Below are positions 24,725-31,942 of a stretch of DNA of 42,898 bases, in pieces. The notes beneath the pieces are model-generated. The model made no database searches, had not been told where the DNA came from, and worked only from the letters and a program-made list of their open reading frames with translations. How positions within the stretch are numbered: position 1 is the stretch's first letter; every line of letters starts with the position of its first letter. The position numbers and the translations under genes were made by a program. Source of the stretch: Prevotella sp. (GTDB lineage: Bacteria > Bacteroidota > Bacteroidia > Bacteroidales > Bacteroidaceae); NCBI GenBank assembly GCA_024688365.1, contig JAILEG010000047.1, positions 1 through 42,898 of the forward strand, written 5' to 3'.

Positions 24725-24829
24725 CGGTACTTCATGTGAAGTACTGAAGTATTGCAGCTGAAGTATCCGACTACTTCACACAAAGTACTGGGAGCATCAA
24801 TGCCTGCCCACACCAGTACTTCAGCGCAG
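24725..24829. repeat. Dispersed palindromic intergenic repeat, copy B
   Basis: GTACTTCATGTGAAGTAC is followed by AGTATTGCAGCTGAAGTA, a short loop and TACTTC, then further AGTACT and CCAGTACTTCAGC pieces. Aligned with the reverse complement of 4951-5020, most positions over about 70 bases match. Copy B is more decayed: its long stem is imperfect, while the GTACTTC/GAAGTAC arm is intact. It lies between fhs and the DnaJ gene. Confidence 0.7.
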
Positions 24830-24860
24830 CCGGTTGCCCGACAGGTGGACGGGTGGAGCG

Positions 24861-25553
24861 TCATCCCTCCCGTCTCATCTGCTCAAGCAGCTGCTTCTGC
24901 CGTTCGGTGAGATGGTCGGGGAGCTTGACGTTATAGGTGATGATGAGATCGCCGAAGGTGCCGTCGCCCCGGTCATAGCCCTTGCCGCGCAGGCGTACCT
25001 TGGTGCCGCCCTGTGTCAGCGGCCTGACCTTCAGCTTTACCTTCTGGCCGCCGGAGAGCTGGATGACAACCTCGCCGCCCAGGAGAGCCGTGTAGAGGTC
25101 GATGCCGACATTGGCTTCCATCTGGCCCGCGTTCTGCCGCCCGTAAGCCTGTCCGGTGCTGAAGCCGCCTGTGCGTCGCCGTCCGCCTCCGCCGAAGAGG
25201 TCCTGGAAGAAGCTGCTGAAGCCGCCTCCACCAGCCCCGAAGCCGCTGAAGTCGAAGCCCTCAAAGGGACTGCCGCCTCCGCTGCCACTGAACCCGCCGA
25301 ATCCGCCGGCTTTCTCATAAGCATCGGCATTGCGCCACTGCTCGCCGTACTTGTCATATTTCGCGCGCTTGTCAGCATCGCCAATCACCTCGTATGCCTC
25401 ACTCAGTGCCTGGAACTTGGCCTTGGCCTTCGGGTCATTGGGGTGAAGGTCAGGATGAAACTGCTTCGCACGCTTCCTATAGGCTGCCCTGACATCCTTC
25501 TGGGGGATGTTCCGGTCAACGCCCAAGATTTTGTAATAGTCAATGAATGCCAT
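24861..25553 (-). CDS. DnaJ-domain co-chaperone, CbpA-like short form
   Basis: The 230 aa protein has an N-terminal J domain (residues 4-68) with the essential HPD at 33-35, a Gly/Phe-rich linker (about 80-130) and a single C-terminal substrate-binding beta domain (VGIDLYTALLGGEVVIQL...LRGKGYDRGDGTFGDL). It lacks the zinc-finger of DnaJ, so it belongs with CbpA, but it is shorter than E. coli CbpA by about 75 residues: one beta domain seems to be missing. It would stimulate DnaK ATPase. AAGGAGG, a strong Shine-Dalgarno for this phylum, stands just before the ATG. Confidence 0.88.
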   Translation of the reverse strand: MAFIDYYKILGVDRNIPQKDVRAAYRKRAKQFHPDLHPNDPKAKAKFQALSEAYEVIGDADKRAKYDKYGEQWRNADAYEKAGGFGGFSGSGGGSPFEGFDFSGFGAGGGGFSSFFQDLFGGGGRRRTGGFSTGQAYGRQNAGQMEANVGIDLYTALLGGEVVIQLSGGQKVKLKVRPLTQGGTKVRLRGKGYDRGDGTFGDLIITYNVKLPDHLTERQKQLLEQMRREG

Positions 25554-25668
25554 AGTTTTTTCCTCCTTAATTTAATGGTTTCCACTGACGGGGATAGCAA
25601 ATAGTGTGCCAGCCCGCTTTCTCCCAGTAAAAGCTCCCCGACCTTTTTCGGCTCAGGGCGCAAGGAGC

Positions 25669-26835
25669 TTAATCCATCCTGCTCTTGTAGTCCTCGTATG
25701 AATATTCCCTGAGCAGTTCCAGCTCGTTGTCGGGATGGAGCAGGGCGATGGCGGGATGGGAGATACCATTGAACATGTTTGTCTTCACAGTGGTGTAATG
25801 GAGCATGTCCTCAAAGATGATGTTCTCGCCCACTTGCAGGTCATGGTCGAAGGCCCACGAGCCCATCCAGTCGCCACTCAGGCAGCTGTTTGCCCCCAGG
25901 CGGTAGGTATGCTCGCCCTTAGCTGTGCCGTCTTCATCAACTAATTTGGCATTGCGCACAGCCGGATGGTAAGGCATCTCCAGACAGTCGGGCATGTGAC
26001 AGGTGAAGCTGACGTTGAGAATGGCGGTTCGGATGTCGTTATCCTCAACAATGTCTACTACCTGTGCTACAAGCGGGCCCGTCTGCCAGGTAAATGCGCT
26101 GCCTGGCTCAAGTATTACTTTCAGCCAGGGGTAACGCTTGTGGAAGCCTTGGAGAAGGCTGATGAGCCGTGGCACGTCATAGTCCTTGCGGGTCATGAGG
26201 TGTCCGCCGCCGAAGTTGATCCACTTGAGCCGTGGGAACCAGCGGGCGAACCTCGCCTCTATGTGCGCCAGTGTGCGCTCGAATACATCGCTGCCGCTCT
26301 CGCAGTGACAATGGCAATGGAAGCCCTCGATGTCGGCTGGCAGGTCGGCAGGCAACTTGTCGGCTGAGATACCGAAGCGGGTGCCGGGGGCACAGGGGTT
26401 ATAGATGAGCGTCTCCACCTCTGAGTATTCGGGATTCACCCGCAGGCCAAGGCTCAGCTGAGGGTTCTGCTGGCGGGAGCGGAGGTGGTAACGGTCATAC
26501 TGTGTGAGCGAGTTGAACACAAGGTGGGAGGAATAGCGGGCTATGTCGTCAATCTCGTAGTCGGTATAGCCGGGCGAGAAGGTGTGCGTCGGGGCACCGA
26601 ACTCCTCAAATCCGAGGCGTGCCTCGTAAAGTGACGATGCCGTGGTGGCATGGATATACTCACGGAAGATGGGGAAGGTGCGCCACAGGGCATAGGCCTT
26701 GAAGGCAAGGATGATCTCAGCGTCGGCCTCCCTTGCCACTCGGGCAATGAGCGACAGGTTCTGCCGGAGACGTTCCTCCTCCAGCACGTACATGGGGCGG
26801 GAGAGTCCCTCGTAAGTCAATGGATTTACTTTCAT
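25669..26835 (-). CDS. nspC: Carboxynorspermidine decarboxylase
   Basis: The 388 aa protein is NspC, a PLP enzyme of the alanine-racemase fold that decarboxylates carboxynorspermidine or carboxyspermidine in the alternative polyamine pathway. Lys46 in LAFKAYALW is the likely Schiff-base lysine. Further marks are EGFHCHCHCESGS, WINFGGGH, LEPGSAF, and GANSCLSGDWMG with the catalytic Cys from the partner subunit. The start at 26835 is fixed by family alignment; the frame upstream would cross the divergent promoter. Its -7 box ends only 5 bases before the ATG, suggesting a leaderless mRNA. The partner dehydrogenase gene is not in this window. Confidence 0.95.
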   Translation of the reverse strand: MKVNPLTYEGLSRPMYVLEEERLRQNLSLIARVAREADAEIILAFKAYALWRTFPIFREYIHATTASSLYEARLGFEEFGAPTHTFSPGYTDYEIDDIARYSSHLVFNSLTQYDRYHLRSRQQNPQLSLGLRVNPEYSEVETLIYNPCAPGTRFGISADKLPADLPADIEGFHCHCHCESGSDVFERTLAHIEARFARWFPRLKWINFGGGHLMTRKDYDVPRLISLLQGFHKRYPWLKVILEPGSAFTWQTGPLVAQVVDIVEDNDIRTAILNVSFTCHMPDCLEMPYHPAVRNAKLVDEDGTAKGEHTYRLGANSCLSGDWMGSWAFDHDLQVGENIIFEDMLHYTTVKTNMFNGISHPAIALLHPDNELELLREYSYEDYKSRMD

Positions 26836-26840
26836 GGGTG

Positions 26841-26888
26841 CAAATATAAGGAAAAATTTGCTGATTCCGGAAATAATCTCTACCTTTG
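26841..26888. promoter_or_regulatory. Divergent promoters of nspC and the TenI/ThiE-like gene
   Basis: Minus strand: TATATTTG (26848-26841), almost touching the nspC ATG. Plus strand: TTG (26858-26860), 20 bases, TACCTTTG (26881-26888), about 20 bases before the ATG at 26909. The two core promoters lie within 48 bases and could interfere with each other. Confidence 0.65.
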
Positions 26889-26908
26889 CAATACAAAAAA
26901 GTAAAGGC

Positions 26909-27517
26909 ATGAAACTGGTCATCATGACTAAGTCCACGTTTTTTGTGGAAGAAGACAAGATTTTAAGTGCGCTCTTCGAGGAAGGTCTGGATAACCTCCA
27001 CATCTCGAAGGCAGATGCCTCCCCCCTTTATCTGGAACGTCTCCTTTCACTTCTGCCCTCTGAATATCACCGTAAAATCACTGTACACCAGCACTTTCAC
27101 ATGAAGGAGCAATATGCCCTGGCAGGTATCCACCTGGATGAGGGGAGCATGCCCGTCCCGCAGGGGTATCGGGGGTGTGTGGGCCGTACCTGCGATGACG
27201 TGATGCAGCTGAAGGGCATGCGGAGGCAGTCGGACTATGTCTTTCTGAAGAATATCAGCCAGCCCCGTGAGCAGGGCGGGCAGGAGGAGCGTGTCGTCTC
27301 GTCCCTGGAGCTGGAGGAGGTCAGCCGGCAGGGACTTCTGGGACGGCATGTCTATGCGATGGGGGGTGTGACGCTGGGCGATTTCCCCCGGCTGCGTGAC
27401 CTTGGCTTCGGCGGCGTGGTGGTCAGGAGTGACCTCTGGGACCGTTTCTGCATCCACAGCGAGCGCGACTTCAGGTCGGTCATCGACTACTTCCGCCGGC
27501 TCCGTTCGGCAAGCTGA
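26909..27517 (+). CDS. TenI/ThiE-like (thiamine phosphate synthase superfamily) protein
   Basis: The 202 aa protein has the TIM-barrel pattern of the TMP synthase/TenI superfamily: LFEEGLDNLHISKADASPLYLERLL, a barrel strand ITVHQHF, AGIHLDEGSMP, and GRHVYAMGGVTLGDFPRLRDLGFGGVVVRSDLW at the end. True ThiE enzymes carry a longer glycine/serine phosphate-binding loop and the GQxD motif, which I do not see. TenI-like isomerase or a diverged role is therefore as likely as thiamine-phosphate synthesis. It is divergent from nspC. Confidence 0.75.
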   Translation: MKLVIMTKSTFFVEEDKILSALFEEGLDNLHISKADASPLYLERLLSLLPSEYHRKITVHQHFHMKEQYALAGIHLDEGSMPVPQGYRGCVGRTCDDVMQLKGMRRQSDYVFLKNISQPREQGGQEERVVSSLELEEVSRQGLLGRHVYAMGGVTLGDFPRLRDLGFGGVVVRSDLWDRFCIHSERDFRSVIDYFRRLRSAS

Positions 27518-27561
27518 CAAGCAAGTGAATCATACCTTATAAATAAAAACAGCAAAAAGAA

Positions 27562-28500
27562 ATGAGTGAAAACAACTCTTTTTTGGTATTCTCGGGAACC
27601 AAGACGAGATACCTTGCAGAGAAAATCTGCGCCAGCCTTGGCTGTCCGCTGGGTAATCTGGTGATGACCCGCTTCTCCGATGGTGAGTTTGTCGTGTCAT
27701 ACGAGCAGAGCATTCGTGGCAAGGATGTCTTCCTTGTGCAGAGTACCTTCCCTAACTCTGACAATCTCATGGAGCTTCTCCTGATGATTGATGCGGCCAA
27801 GCGTGCCTCTGCCCGCCAGATTATCGCTGTCATGCCTTACTTCGGCTGGGCGCGTCAGGACCGCAAGGACAAGCCCCGTGTGAGCATCGGTGCCAAGCTG
27901 GTTGCCGACCTGCTGAGCGTTGCGGGCATCGACCGTCTGATGACGATGGACCTGCATGCTGACCAGATCCAGGGTTTCTTCAACGTTCCTGTCGACCATC
28001 TCTATGCCAGCGGCGTGCTGCTGCCTTACGTGCAGAGCCTGCAGCTGGAGAACCTCGTCATCGCCAGTCCTGATGTGGGCGGATCGAAGCGTGCCAACAC
28101 CTATGCCAAGTACCTTGGCTGCCCGCTCGTTCTCTGCAACAAGACCCGTGCCCGTGCCAATGTCGTTGCCACCATGCAGATCATTGGTGACGTGAAGGAC
28201 AAGAATGTCATCATCGTTGATGATATGGTCGATACCGCCGGGACCATCACCAAGGCGGCCGACATCATGAAGGAGGCCGGTGCGAAGAGTGTCCGCGCCA
28301 TTGCCTCCCACTGTGTCATGAGCGGTCCTGCCACTGAGCGTGTCGAGGCTTCAGCCCTGGAGGAGATGGTGTTCACTGACTCCATTCCTTACACCGCACG
28401 CTGCTCGAAGGTGAAGCAGATCTCGGTTGCCGACATGTTCGCTGAGACCATCAAGCGTGTCCTCAACAATGAGAGCATCTCCAGCCAGTACCTCGTGTAG
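27562..28500 (+). CDS. prs: Ribose-phosphate pyrophosphokinase
   Basis: The 312 aa protein makes PRPP from ribose 5-phosphate and ATP, feeding purine, pyrimidine, His, Trp and NAD synthesis. Motifs seen: RFSDGE near the N-terminus, MPYFGWARQDRKDKPRVSIGAKL (ATP loop), MDLHADQIQGFF, and the PRPP-binding loop VIIVDDMVDTAGT. The length is normal. A purine-rich stretch precedes the ATG, and a strong terminator follows. Confidence 0.97.
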   Translation: MSENNSFLVFSGTKTRYLAEKICASLGCPLGNLVMTRFSDGEFVVSYEQSIRGKDVFLVQSTFPNSDNLMELLLMIDAAKRASARQIIAVMPYFGWARQDRKDKPRVSIGAKLVADLLSVAGIDRLMTMDLHADQIQGFFNVPVDHLYASGVLLPYVQSLQLENLVIASPDVGGSKRANTYAKYLGCPLVLCNKTRARANVVATMQIIGDVKDKNVIIVDDMVDTAGTITKAADIMKEAGAKSVRAIASHCVMSGPATERVEASALEEMVFTDSIPYTARCSKVKQISVADMFAETIKRVLNNESISSQYLV

Positions 28501-28528
28501 GCTGCGGGCAAGATGACAGGATATTCCG

Positions 28529-28562
28529 GGAGCCGGCTGCCACGTGGCAGCCGGCTCCTTTT
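28529..28562 (+). terminator. Terminator of prs
   Basis: GGAGCCGGCTGCCAC directly joined to its exact complement (15-base stem, no spacer) and then TTTT. Confidence 0.9.
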
Positions 28563-28703
28563 CCGTATCGGCCAGGTAAGCGGACTTGTCTTGGGCGGAA
28601 AGGAGTTTACGTTCCAAAAGCATGTCATGGCTGACCTGGGTTGTAAAAAGAAAAAGAAATCGGATAAAAAGATGAAAAACGGTGAAGTTTTATGCCTTTA
28701 AAT

Positions 28704-28760
28704 TTGTCTGTGTAACATATAATGTCTACATTTGCACATGAGATTTGCATTGTGCAAATC
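28704..28760 (+). promoter_or_regulatory. TetR-gene promoter with downstream operator
   Basis: TTG (28704-28706), 20 bases, TACATTTG (28727-28734). The perfect inverted repeat GATTTGCA-TTG-TGCAAATC (28742-28760) covers the predicted start of transcription, as expected for an autorepressing TetR protein. A second TAnnTTTG match sits at 28699-28706. Confidence 0.7.
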
Positions 28761-28783
28761 ATAAAGACAAGAAAGACTGAAGA

Positions 28784-29377
28784 ATGTCAATATCAAAAAC
28801 CAGACAAAAACTTGTTGAAGTGGCGCGACTGCTCTTTGCCAAGAACGGAATCGCCAACACCACGATGAATGACATAGCCAAGGCATCGGGCAAGGGTAGG
28901 CGTACACTTTACACCTATTTTAAGAGTAAGGATGATGTCTACTATGCTGTCATTGAGTCGGAGCTGGAGCGATTGTCTGACAAGCTGGACGAGGTTGCAG
29001 CCAAGAAAATCAGTCCGCAGGACAAGATCATCGAGCTGATCTACACCCATCTGAGCATGATCAAGGAGACCGTGATGCGTAACGGTAACCTCCGGGCGGA
29101 GTTCTTCCGCAACATCTGGATGGTTGAGAAGGTACGCAAGAACTTCGATGAGGATGAGATTGAACTGTTCCGGAAAGTCTATGCCGATGCCAAGGCCGAC
29201 GGTGAGTTCGATATTGACAACGTGGAGCTGGTGGCCGACATCACCCACTACTGTATCAAGGGGCTCGAGGTCCCGTTCATCTATGGCAGGCTGGGGCACG
29301 GCCTGACGGAGGAGTCCTCCCGCCCGCTGGTGGCAAAGGTGGTGTATGGCGCACTGGGAAAGAGTGGGGTGAGGTAG
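28784..29377 (+). CDS. TetR/AcrR family regulator upstream of fabG
   Basis: The 197 aa protein has the TetR helix-turn-helix at residues 10-55 (RLLFAKNGIANTTMNDIAKASGKGRRTLYTYFKSKDDVYYAV) and a helical ligand domain. Family members sense small hydrophobic ligands. Its position directly upstream of fabG suggests control of fatty-acid synthesis, possibly by sensing acyl-CoA; that is inference from context. The operator over its own promoter suggests autorepression, and read-through could carry control into fabG. Confidence 0.93.
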   Translation: MSISKTRQKLVEVARLLFAKNGIANTTMNDIAKASGKGRRTLYTYFKSKDDVYYAVIESELERLSDKLDEVAAKKISPQDKIIELIYTHLSMIKETVMRNGNLRAEFFRNIWMVEKVRKNFDEDEIELFRKVYADAKADGEFDIDNVELVADITHYCIKGLEVPFIYGRLGHGLTEESSRPLVAKVVYGALGKSGVR

Positions 29378-29414
29378 GTCTTTGACTGCGGCAGATCCGA
29401 TGATGACTTTCATA

Positions 29415-29469
29415 CGTCAGCTCATCACCTCGTCAGCTCATCACCCCATCAACTTGTAAACTCGTAAAC
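29415..29469. repeat. Short tandem repeats before fabG
   Basis: The 15-base unit CGTCAGCTCATCACC occurs twice in a row with a 16-base period (29415-29429, 29431-29445). It is followed by AACTTGTAAACTCGTAAACT, itself a rough 8-base repeat. Such low-complexity runs are common between Bacteroidota genes, and copy number may vary between strains. Confidence 0.65.
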
Positions 29470-29487
29470 TAATAAATAAAAAGAAAC

Positions 29488-30234
29488 ATGAAATTATTGG
29501 AAGGTAAGACAGCCCTCATCACAGGTGCTGCACGCGGTATCGGTAAGGCTATCGCACTGAAGTTCGCCGAGGAAGGCGCAAACATTGCTTTCACTGACCT
29601 CGTTATTGATGAGAACGGGAAAGCTACAGAGGCAGAGATCGCCGCCAAGGGCGTGAAAGCCAAGGGATATGCCAGCAATGCGGCCGACTTCGCACAGTCA
29701 GAGGAGGTTGTAAAGCAGGTGAAGGAGGAGTTCGGCTCAATCGACATCCTCGTCAACAATGCAGGTATCACCAAGGATGGTCTCATGCTCCGTATGACTG
29801 AGCAGCAGTGGGACGCTGTCATTGCCGTAAACCTGAAGAGTGCGTTCAACTTCATCCATGCCTGCGTGCCAGTCATGATGCGGCAGCGTGGTGGCAGCAT
29901 CATCAACATGGCAAGTGTCGTGGGTGTTCATGGTAATGCCGGGCAGGCCAACTATGCGGCTTCCAAGGCCGGCCTGATTGCCCTGGCAAAGAGCATCGGG
30001 CAGGAGATGGGCCCTAAGGGCATCCGTGCCAATGCCATTGCTCCGGGCTTCATTGACACGGCCATGACACAGGCTCTGCCTGATGACATCCGCAAGGAGT
30101 GGATCTCAAAGATTCCTCTTCGCCGTGGCGGTACCGTTGAGGACATCGCAAACACAGCCGTTTACCTTGGCTCCGACCTCTCCAGCTATGTTTCCGGACA
30201 GGTTATCCAGGTTGATGGTGGCATGAACATGTAA
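29488..30234 (+). CDS. fabG: 3-oxoacyl-ACP reductase
   Basis: The 248 aa protein is FabG, the NADPH-dependent ketoreductase of type II fatty-acid synthesis. It has the Rossmann motif TGAARGIG (12-19), NNAG (90-93), the catalytic triad Ser143-Tyr156-Lys160, and the family ending ASYVSGQVIQVDGGMNM-like. The cytosolic tetramer reduces 3-oxoacyl-ACP to 3-hydroxyacyl-ACP. The upstream TetR gene is likely its regulator. Confidence 0.95.
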   Translation: MKLLEGKTALITGAARGIGKAIALKFAEEGANIAFTDLVIDENGKATEAEIAAKGVKAKGYASNAADFAQSEEVVKQVKEEFGSIDILVNNAGITKDGLMLRMTEQQWDAVIAVNLKSAFNFIHACVPVMMRQRGGSIINMASVVGVHGNAGQANYAASKAGLIALAKSIGQEMGPKGIRANAIAPGFIDTAMTQALPDDIRKEWISKIPLRRGGTVEDIANTAVYLGSDLSSYVSGQVIQVDGGMNM

Positions 30235-30243
30235 TAGAGAAAG

Positions 30244-30280
30244 CCTCCCCAATCCCCCTCTCAGGAGGAGCTTGGGGAGG
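30244..30280. repeat. CCTCCCC palindromic intergenic element acting as fabG terminator
   Basis: CCTCCCCAA pairs with TTGGGGAGG around an inner CCTC...GAGG, then TCTTGCGTTTG follows. A related decayed piece (TCGGAAGGTTTGGGGGAGA) occurs 25-40 bases on. Elements of this look are scattered between genes in Bacteroidota genomes; here it could also end the fabG transcript. Confidence 0.55.
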
Positions 30281-30330
30281 TCTTGCGTTTGTCAAAATCC
30301 TCTTCTTCGGAAGGTTTGGGGGAGACTCTT

Positions 30331-31002
30331 ATGAAAGTACTATACGAAGACAACCACGTCATCATTGTCTACAAGGAGGCGGGCGAGATAGTCCAAGGCG
30401 ACAAGTCGGGCGATGAGCCACTGTCGGAGACTGTCAAGCAATGGATCAAGGAGAAATATCAGAAGCCCGGCAACGTGTTCTTAGGTGTTGTGCATCGGCT
30501 TGACCGGCCCGTGGCAGGTCTGGTCATCTTTGCCCGTACCTCAAAGGCACTCACCCGTCTGAACAACATGTTCCGCAACGGAGAGGTACACAAAACCTAT
30601 TGGGCGATTGTGCAGCGGCCCCCTTTGGAGCCGGAAGCGACACTGACGGATTGGCTCGTGCGTAACGAACGGCAGAACAAGAGCTATGCCTACAACCATG
30701 AAGTGCCCACCTCGAAGAAGTCAGTCCTTCATTACAAGGTCATCAACCAGACCGAGCGGTACACCCTGTTGGAGATCAACCTCATGACTGGCCGGCACCA
30801 TCAGATACGTTGCCAGCTTGCCAACATAGGCTGCCCCATCAAGGGCGACCTGAAGTATGGTGCCCCGAGGTCAAATCCCGATGGCGGCATCTCGCTGCTC
30901 AGCCACCGGGTTGAGTTCATTCATCCTGTCTCAAAGGAGACAATCTGCATTGAGTCGCCGCTGCCTGATGACAGTCTTTGGCAGGCCATAGGCTATTTCT
31001 GA
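30331..31002 (+). CDS. RluA family pseudouridine synthase
   Basis: The 223 aa protein lacks an S4 domain and consists of the catalytic core alone. The active-site motif VHRLDRPVAGLVIFA places the nucleophilic Asp at residue 58; LMTGRHHQIRCQLANIGCPIKGDLKYG is the second family hallmark. It isomerises uridine in rRNA or tRNA; which position cannot be told. I chose the ATG at 30331, where the family begins (MKVLYEDNHVIIVYK). It may be read from the fabG transcript. It ends convergently with the SDR gene, 20 bases away. Confidence 0.92.
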   Translation: MKVLYEDNHVIIVYKEAGEIVQGDKSGDEPLSETVKQWIKEKYQKPGNVFLGVVHRLDRPVAGLVIFARTSKALTRLNNMFRNGEVHKTYWAIVQRPPLEPEATLTDWLVRNERQNKSYAYNHEVPTSKKSVLHYKVINQTERYTLLEINLMTGRHHQIRCQLANIGCPIKGDLKYGAPRSNPDGGISLLSHRVEFIHPVSKETICIESPLPDDSLWQAIGYF

Positions 31003-31021
31003 TGCCCATTCCCGGCCGCTC

Positions 31022-31729
31022 CTATCGGCCTTCGTCCACAATCGGGTATAGCTCAATGAAGGCCCCCTGGTGACTCTGTCCGTCATTGATGATGTCAGCT
31101 GCTTTGCTGGCCACCACGTCAACTGAGTGTGCGCCAGGTCCGGTGTAGTGGTTGTTAAGGTCGGTTGTGGTTGCTCCTGGATGAATATCGAATATCTCTA
31201 CAGGGATGTTGTTCCGTCTGAACTCCATAGCCATGATACCTGTCATGGCATTTTGCGCTGCCTTGCTCGCCACATAGGCCATCGGATGCCAGTAGGGACT
31301 CACCTCTGAAGGCACGGTGATGTTGACAATCCGTCCTTGATTTGCTGCCAGTAGCGGTATGAGCAGCTTCGTCAGGCAGAATGTCCCGATGTAGTTTACT
31401 TGTATGGTCGCCATCACATCTGCCAGCTCCGACTCATAGCTTGCCGCCTCCATATCACCGGGAATACCGGCATTGTTGACCAGCAGCCTCAGGTCGGGAT
31501 ACTTCTTCCTCACTTCTTCGGCCGACTGCTTGAGCGATTCATTGTCTGACAGGTTGATATATTGCCACCCAACGACCTCCGCACCTTCGCTTCTCAACTG
31601 CTCTACTGCCTTCTCGGCCCGTTCACGGCTACGCGCACCGACGATAATCTGCCAGCCGCTCAGTCCGAGATATTTGCTGATACCATACCCAATGCCTTTG
31701 TTTGCACCTGTCACTAATACTTTTGCCAT
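31022..31729 (-). CDS. SDR family NAD(P)-dependent oxidoreductase
   Basis: The 235 aa protein is a classical short-chain dehydrogenase: TGANKGIG (7-14), the NNAG motif (85-88), YVASK with Tyr152 and Lys156. The catalytic Ser position is not obvious; a Thr (138) or Ser141 stands there. The N-terminus (VLVTGANKGIGYGISKYLG) resembles carbonyl-reductase-like SDRs. The substrate is unknown. It is monocistronic, with a full promoter. Confidence 0.92.
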   Translation of the reverse strand: MAKVLVTGANKGIGYGISKYLGLSGWQIIVGARSRERAEKAVEQLRSEGAEVVGWQYINLSDNESLKQSAEEVRKKYPDLRLLVNNAGIPGDMEAASYESELADVMATIQVNYIGTFCLTKLLIPLLAANQGRIVNITVPSEVSPYWHPMAYVASKAAQNAMTGIMAMEFRRNNIPVEIFDIHPGATTTDLNNHYTGPGAHSVDVVASKAADIINDGQSHQGAFIELYPIVDEGR

Positions 31730-31763
31730 TGTCCGCTTCTTTTTTTCAGATTATGATTTGCTG

Positions 31764-31794
31764 CAAAGATAAGGATAAATTTCAAGATATTCAA
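31764..31794 (-). promoter_or_regulatory. Promoter of the SDR gene
   Basis: TTG (31794-31792), 20 bases, TATCTTTG (31771-31764). Confidence 0.7.
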
Positions 31795-31859
31795 GCTCAG
31801 GCCATGCAAAAAGCTCAGCCACCTTGCCAGTCGGCCGTAAGAATATGAAAGTGGTTCTT

Positions 31860-31889
31860 TTGTCATTTCCCGTTTTTTCTTTACCTTTG
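31860..31889 (+). promoter_or_regulatory. Promoter of the PCMD lipoprotein gene
   Basis: TTG (31860-31862), 19 bases, TACCTTTG (31882-31889); leader of about 47 bases. Confidence 0.65.
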
Positions 31890-31942
31890 CATGGTACAAA
31901 CCTGCTTCCGTGGGACAGTACAATTCAATTCAGACAGCACAA

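Noticed and set aside
28627..28701. 24-codon lysine-rich frame between prs and the TetR gene
   Set aside because: No promoter; it runs into the TetR promoter region; the composition reflects an A-rich stretch.
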